Source: RGIG7213 sp045652135
Lineage (GTDB): Bacteria > Bacillota > Clostridia > Oscillospirales > CAG-272
Length of the DNA stretch: 8,706 nt
Assembly: GCA_045652135.1 (NCBI GenBank)
Contig: JAZRTS010000090.1
Coordinates: 1 to 8,706 of the forward strand
Direction of reading: 5' to 3'
Made by a program: the position numbers and the translations under genes. This document shows, one piece after another, positions 5,898-8,706 of the stretch; the first letter of the stretch is position 1; each line of letters starts with the position of its first letter. The notes under the pieces were generated by a model. That model searched no databases. It was given only the letters and a program-made list of their open reading frames with translations, and was not told where the DNA came from.

Positions 5898-7604
5898 AAG
5901 AAAATTGCATCTGGGTTTTTGTTCTTGACTATCGTTTTTTCTGTGATCATATCGATGGGGATATCAGTATCAGCGGATGTCGGATATGATGTTACGATGA
6001 ATCCCGAATATTTATACAAAGATATTATGGATGAAGTATATGATGACTTTTACAATTTTTCGAATTATTATGAAGAAACCGGAACTACCGATGTTGATTA
6101 CGATTTTTTAATCGAGATCGATATATCGCATCTTAACATAAATGTAGATGTTGTTTTCGATGTTTTCGGTACGTTAATTTGCCAGTATCCTGAATTTTTC
6201 TTCCTTGACGGGTGGATGAGCGCATCTTATTATCCCTCTACCGGAATGAGTGCGTATATCTATTTCAGAACGGCTTATCATATAGACGAAATACCTGAAA
6301 TGATCGAAAAGTTTGAAGCTTCGGCTTCACCTGTGCTCGAAGAAGCTTCAAAGCTCAATACAGATCTCGATAAGATACTCTTTGTACATAATTACATCGT
6401 TATGAATACAAAGTACAATGAGGAAGTAGCAGAAGGCAGTGACGGTGAGTATCGCGTTTATACAGCGTACGGTGTACTCGTTGACAGAGATGCCGTTTGC
6501 CAGGGCTATGCATTCGCATTTAACTATCTTATAAGACGTCTGGGTATTATTTCCGAATACGTTGTAAGTGATGAGATTAATCACGGATGGAATATCGTTA
6601 AGGTTGGGAATTATTGGTATCACCTCGATGCAACGTGGGATGATCCGTTATATGACTACGTCGGAAAAATTTATTATGATAACTTCCTTACAAGTGAAGC
6701 AAAGATAATAAATACAGGTCATACCGGAATAAACGACAAACGCATTACAAACGGAACAAGTACGAATTATAACGTATCAAGCACAAGATTTGATGATTTG
6801 TTCTTGCATAACACGACCGCATTCAAAGGTAATACTGCATATCACAACGGCAAATGGTATTTTATGCTGAATGCAAATGACGATTATACTTATATTTGTT
6901 GTACCGACAATGTGTTTGTGACACAGTCACAGCTTTCTTACAGCGTTGTAGCAAAATGTGCGCCTACAAATGACATACCTGGCCTTTATATTTATGAAGA
7001 CAGACTTTACTATACAAAACGAAGCGGTATTTATACTTGTAATTTCGACGGAACGAACGAGACGGCTGTGTATTTACCGTCGCTTGCATCAGGTCAACGT
7101 GTTTACGGTCTTGCTATAAGAGAAGGCAGTGTATTTTTTAACATTGAAAAAAGCTATAATACTTCCGGTAATTCTCACCCTACAATATATTCATGTAAAA
7201 TAACACCGCCTAAGCCTAATCCAAATGCAACTTTCTCACAAAGCGGAACGGTTATTTGGAATATTCCGTACGGAACAACAGCGGCTGAAATACTCAATAT
7301 GTTCGGCGATGATTGTTATATAAGCGATGTAGGCGGAAAAAAGCTTTCCGGCAACTCTGTACTTGGTACGGGCTGTATGGTTAAAACAAGCGGAACGCAG
7401 AACGCTAACTTGTTTTTGACAATAGCTATTACAGGTGATGTGAACGGTGATGCTTTGATAAACGGCAAAGACGTAATAAGACTTAAGAAATATTTGAAGC
7501 AAATTGAAACAGATACTATTTATTCCTTGTGCGGCGATATAGATGGCAACGGTAAAGTTACCGATGCTGACATTTCTTCGCTTATTAAAATCGTGAACAA
7601 TTGA
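5895..7604 (+). CDS. Secreted transglutaminase-like protein with C-terminal dockerin
   Basis: This 569-residue protein appears to be exported and multi-domain. Residues 1-27 form a signal peptide (MKK, hydrophobic stretch, SVSA before Asp28). A transglutaminase/protease-like domain (about 150-270) shows the expected triad: Cys202 in AVCQGYAFAFNYL, His230 in INHGWNIVKV, and Asp245 in WYHLDATWDDP. Residues 300-435 contain short Tyr/Gly/Trp-rich strand repeats (for example NGKWYFML, EDRLYYTKRSGIYTCNFDG, REGSVFFNI) that look like incomplete beta-propeller blades. After PPKPNPN (438-444) comes a small sandwich-like segment, then a type I dockerin (514-569) with two calcium loops. The family suggests a cysteine protease or cross-linking activity on an outside protein, but the substrate is unknown. 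The dockerin would dock it to a cohesin-bearing scaffold. It lies between pfkA and yunB with no obvious promoter of its own and no cohesin or glycoside hydrolase nearby. Confidence 0.85.
   Translation: MKKIASGFLFLTIVFSVIISMGISVSADVGYDVTMNPEYLYKDIMDEVYDDFYNFSNYYEETGTTDVDYDFLIEIDISHLNINVDVVFDVFGTLICQYPEFFFLDGWMSASYYPSTGMSAYIYFRTAYHIDEIPEMIEKFEASASPVLEEASKLNTDLDKILFVHNYIVMNTKYNEEVAEGSDGEYRVYTAYGVLVDRDAVCQGYAFAFNYLIRRLGIISEYVVSDEINHGWNIVKVGNYWYHLDATWDDPLYDYVGKIYYDNFLTSEAKIINTGHTGINDKRITNGTSTNYNVSSTRFDDLFLHNTTAFKGNTAYHNGKWYFMLNANDDYTYICCTDNVFVTQSQLSYSVVAKCAPTNDIPGLYIYEDRLYYTKRSGIYTCNFDGTNETAVYLPSLASGQRVYGLAIREGSVFFNIEKSYNTSGNSHPTIYSCKITPPKPNPNATFSQSGTVIWNIPYGTTAAEILNMFGDDCYISDVGGKKLSGNSVLGTGCMVKTSGTQNANLFLTIAITGDVNGDALINGKDVIRLKKYLKQIETDTIYSLCGDIDGNGKVTDADISSLIKIVNN
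7434..7595 (+). repeat. Duplicated dockerin calcium-binding repeats (coding)
   Basis: Two related segments of the preceding protein, residues 514-535 (GDVNGDALINGKDVIRL...) and 547-567 (GDIDGNGKVTDADISSLIKI...), each have the EF-hand-like loop and following helix of dockerins. Ligand positions are Asp515, Asn517, Asp519, Asp526 in the first and Asp548, Asp550, Asn552, Asp559 in the second. Both loops look competent for calcium. Confidence 0.82.
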
Positions 7605-7609
7605 CATTA

Positions 7610-7670
7610 ATAAAAAAATATCCTTTCGCATATTATTCCAAGAGGTGATTGCGTGAGGATATTTTTTTAT
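7610..7670 (+). promoter_or_regulatory. Long inverted repeat enclosing the yunB ribosome site and start
   Basis: ATAAAAAAATATCCT (7610-7624) is perfectly complementary to 7656-7670, the first codons after the GTG start. After a U-G wobble (7625/7655) and one U-U mismatch (7626/7654), CGCA (7627-7630) pairs with TGCG (7650-7653). In RNA this gives about 20 pairs, with the ribosome site AGAGGTGA exposed in a 19-base apical loop (7631-7649) and the GTG codon (7653-7655) held in the stem. It could control yunB translation. It lacks a T-run after the stem, so it does not look like a terminator. The pairing is seen directly; the function is inferred. Confidence 0.5.
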
Positions 7671-8339
7671 AAGTTCAAACGTGCTTGGGCTAATTGTGAA
7701 AAAAAGAAACTTTTTGCTGTAGTTTTAGTTTTGCTATCGGTTTATATCGGCGTTGTATGCTTCGATCTTTTTTTGTCACCTGCAGTGTATTCTCTTGCTG
7801 AAACGTCAATCAAAGGAAAAACCGCCGAATGTATAAATGACGGTGTAGGCAAGATATTTCAAAATGTGAAATTTGAAGATATATATACCGTTTCGCGTGA
7901 TGACATCGGTGAAATAACGGGTATATTTCTTGATTCTGTTGAAGTGAACAGATTGAAATCTGATATCGTCAGTAATATTTGCGAAAGCATAAAAAAGAAT
8001 GACACAAGCGTTGAAGTGCCTGTCGGAAATATATTCGGCAACGTATTTATCGGTGGCAGAGGAAGAAAGATAACCGTTAAAATAGTTTCCGTAGGGGCTG
8101 TCGAAAGCGAGCTGGTAAATAAAATTGGGGACAGTGGTGTAAATCAAACACATCTGTCCTCATACATAAATATTAAAGCTGATATTACTGCGCGTATAGG
8201 GAGAAAAAATATTGAGGTGCATACGGTAAACGAGGTGCTGCTTTGCGAATCTGTCATAGTCGGCCGTGTCCCTGACAGCTTTGTTAACGTCAACGTTATG
8301 GACGAAGAAACGCTCAAATGGTTGAATTCATATAAATGA
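7653..8339 (+). CDS. yunB: Sporulation protein YunB
   Basis: YunB-family proteins are made in the mother cell under sigma-E in Bacillus and are needed for normal spore formation; the biochemical role is not established. The 228-residue product is slightly shorter than the roughly 250 of Bacillus. It has a short basic N-terminus, one membrane segment (about 20-40), and an outer domain with the family signature GVNQTHLSSYINIKADI (162-178) and VNEVLLCESVIVGRVPDSF (192-210). I see no signal cleavage site, so it is probably a membrane-anchored protein facing outward. The GTG start has AGAGGTG (7641-7647) five bases upstream, and start and site lie in a long inverted repeat. The gene follows the dockerin gene after 48 bases with no terminator between, so co-transcription is possible. 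I found no convincing sigma-E promoter directly upstream. Confidence 0.85.
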   Translation: MRIFFYKFKRAWANCEKKKLFAVVLVLLSVYIGVVCFDLFLSPAVYSLAETSIKGKTAECINDGVGKIFQNVKFEDIYTVSRDDIGEITGIFLDSVEVNRLKSDIVSNICESIKKNDTSVEVPVGNIFGNVFIGGRGRKITVKIVSVGAVESELVNKIGDSGVNQTHLSSYINIKADITARIGRKNIEVHTVNEVLLCESVIVGRVPDSFVNVNVMDEETLKWLNSYK

Positions 8340-8344
8340 ATCAA
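8322..8344. other. AT-rich hairpin spanning both convergent stop codons
   Basis: TTGAATTCAT (8322-8331) pairs with ATGAATCAA (8336-8344) with one bulged base and an ATAA loop. The right arm contains the yunB stop codon (8337-8339) and the stop codon of the opposing gene (8341-8343). There is no T-run on either side, so it is at best a weak bidirectional terminator and may be chance. Confidence 0.25.
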
Positions 8345-8706
8345 TCGGAGATCTTTCTGCACTCAAGATAGAATCTCTTATCATCGGCGTGTCCCATAGA
8401 AAATGTTTTTCTTGGCAGAGCGCCGTCTTTAATGACGGAGGAGAAAAGTTCATCCTTTCTCATACCGTCAAATATAAATCCTATGCAGTATTCTTCTTTC
8501 GAAAGTGCTTTGAGATTTTCAATTCCGTGAATGTAGTCAATTTCACATTCGGGATGTTTCTTTGCAAACTCAAATAAGAAGTTCTGCAGTTCACCTACAG
8601 GCAATGCGCTTGAGGGGTTTTTAATGTAAATTTCGCCTGATTCTTCTTCCGTGTAAAAATCATATTTATAGTATTTGCAATCAGGCTTTTCAAAGGTGAT
8701 GTCGCA
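8341..8706 (-). CDS. DUF1015 family protein, C-terminal part
   Basis: The frame is open from the stop codon at 8341-8343 to the right edge, so the 5' part of the gene lies outside the window; 121 C-terminal residues are visible. The TTG at 8602-8604 is internal, because coding-like sequence (CDITFEKPDCKYYKYDF...) continues upstream of it. The segments IDYIHGIENL, IGFIFDGMRKDELFSSVI and the end GALPRKTFSMGHADDKRFYLECRKI match the conserved C-terminus of DUF1015 proteins in Clostridia. Full-length members are about 400 residues. Their function is unknown. As I recall, they often sit beside serC and serA in Clostridia, so these may lie to the right, but that is not visible here. The gene converges on yunB with one base between stop codons. 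Confidence 0.8.
   Translation of the reverse strand, partial: CDITFEKPDCKYYKYDFYTEEESGEIYIKNPSSALPVGELQNFLFEFAKKHPECEIDYIHGIENLKALSKEEYCIGFIFDGMRKDELFSSVIKDGALPRKTFSMGHADDKRFYLECRKISD

Noticed and set aside
6312..6352. 11-bp inverted repeat TTTGAAGCTTC / GAAGCTTCAAA inside the dockerin gene
   Set aside because: It arises from two EAS-type codon runs (FEASAS and EEASKL) around the self-complementary GAAGCTTC, in the middle of a coding region.
7512..7519. GATACTAT, a possible sigma-E -10 box upstream of yunB, and CATATTAT at 7629-7636
   Set aside because: The first has its only -35-like partner (AAATATT at 7488) 17 bases away, outside the usual sigma-E spacing. The second would start transcription inside the ribosome site.
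8341..8604. An 87-residue gene starting at TTG 8604 on the minus strand
   Set aside because: The frame stays open to 8706 with sequence that looks coding, and the matched family is far longer; the TTG is internal.

Overview
The window looks like a chromosomal, core-genome stretch of an AT-rich, endospore-forming Firmicute, most likely an uncultured gut-type member of the Clostridia (Oscillospiraceae/Ruminococcaceae-like). Four things support this. Promoters and ribosome sites are Gram-positive in style (TTGACA-type -35 boxes, TGn-TATAAT -10 boxes, AGGAG sites, TTG and GTG starts). There is a run of a YaaO-like decarboxylase, holB and ricT that resembles the Bacillus yaaO...holB-yaaT region. 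A yunB-type sporulation gene is present. A secreted protein ends in a dockerin, which points towards the Clostridia. The assignment is by gene content only.

Layout, left to right. Positions 1-175 are noncoding and carry a near-consensus promoter. ispE (176-1027) follows as an apparent single-gene unit closed by a perfect 15-bp hairpin terminator. A second promoter (1088-1116) opens a tight three-gene unit: a PLP-dependent Orn/Lys/Arg decarboxylase-family protein (1180-2526), holB for DNA polymerase III delta' (2507-3529) and ricT, a PSP1-domain protein (3517-4611). Both junctions overlap, so translational coupling is likely. A 145-bp gap holds an extended -10 promoter for pfkA (4757-5821), which is followed by a terminator hairpin. 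Only 27 bases after that hairpin a secreted protein begins (5895-7604) with a transglutaminase-like domain, a propeller-like segment and a dockerin. Then comes yunB (7653-8339), whose start lies inside a long inverted repeat. It converges, with a single spacer base, on the C-terminal part of a DUF1015 protein that runs off the right edge (8341-8706, minus strand).

How the genes relate. Most are housekeeping: isoprenoid precursor synthesis (ispE), replication (holB), RNA processing and development (ricT) and glycolysis (pfkA). yunB, and indirectly ricT, connect the region to sporulation. The accessory-looking gene is the dockerin protein. I see no phage, insertion sequence, CRISPR array, tRNA, rRNA or defence system, and nothing that amounts to a new multi-gene system. 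The features most worth following up are the hairpin over the yunB start, the dockerin-bearing transglutaminase-like protein, unusual active-site residues in PfkA, and the divergent decarboxylase motifs.
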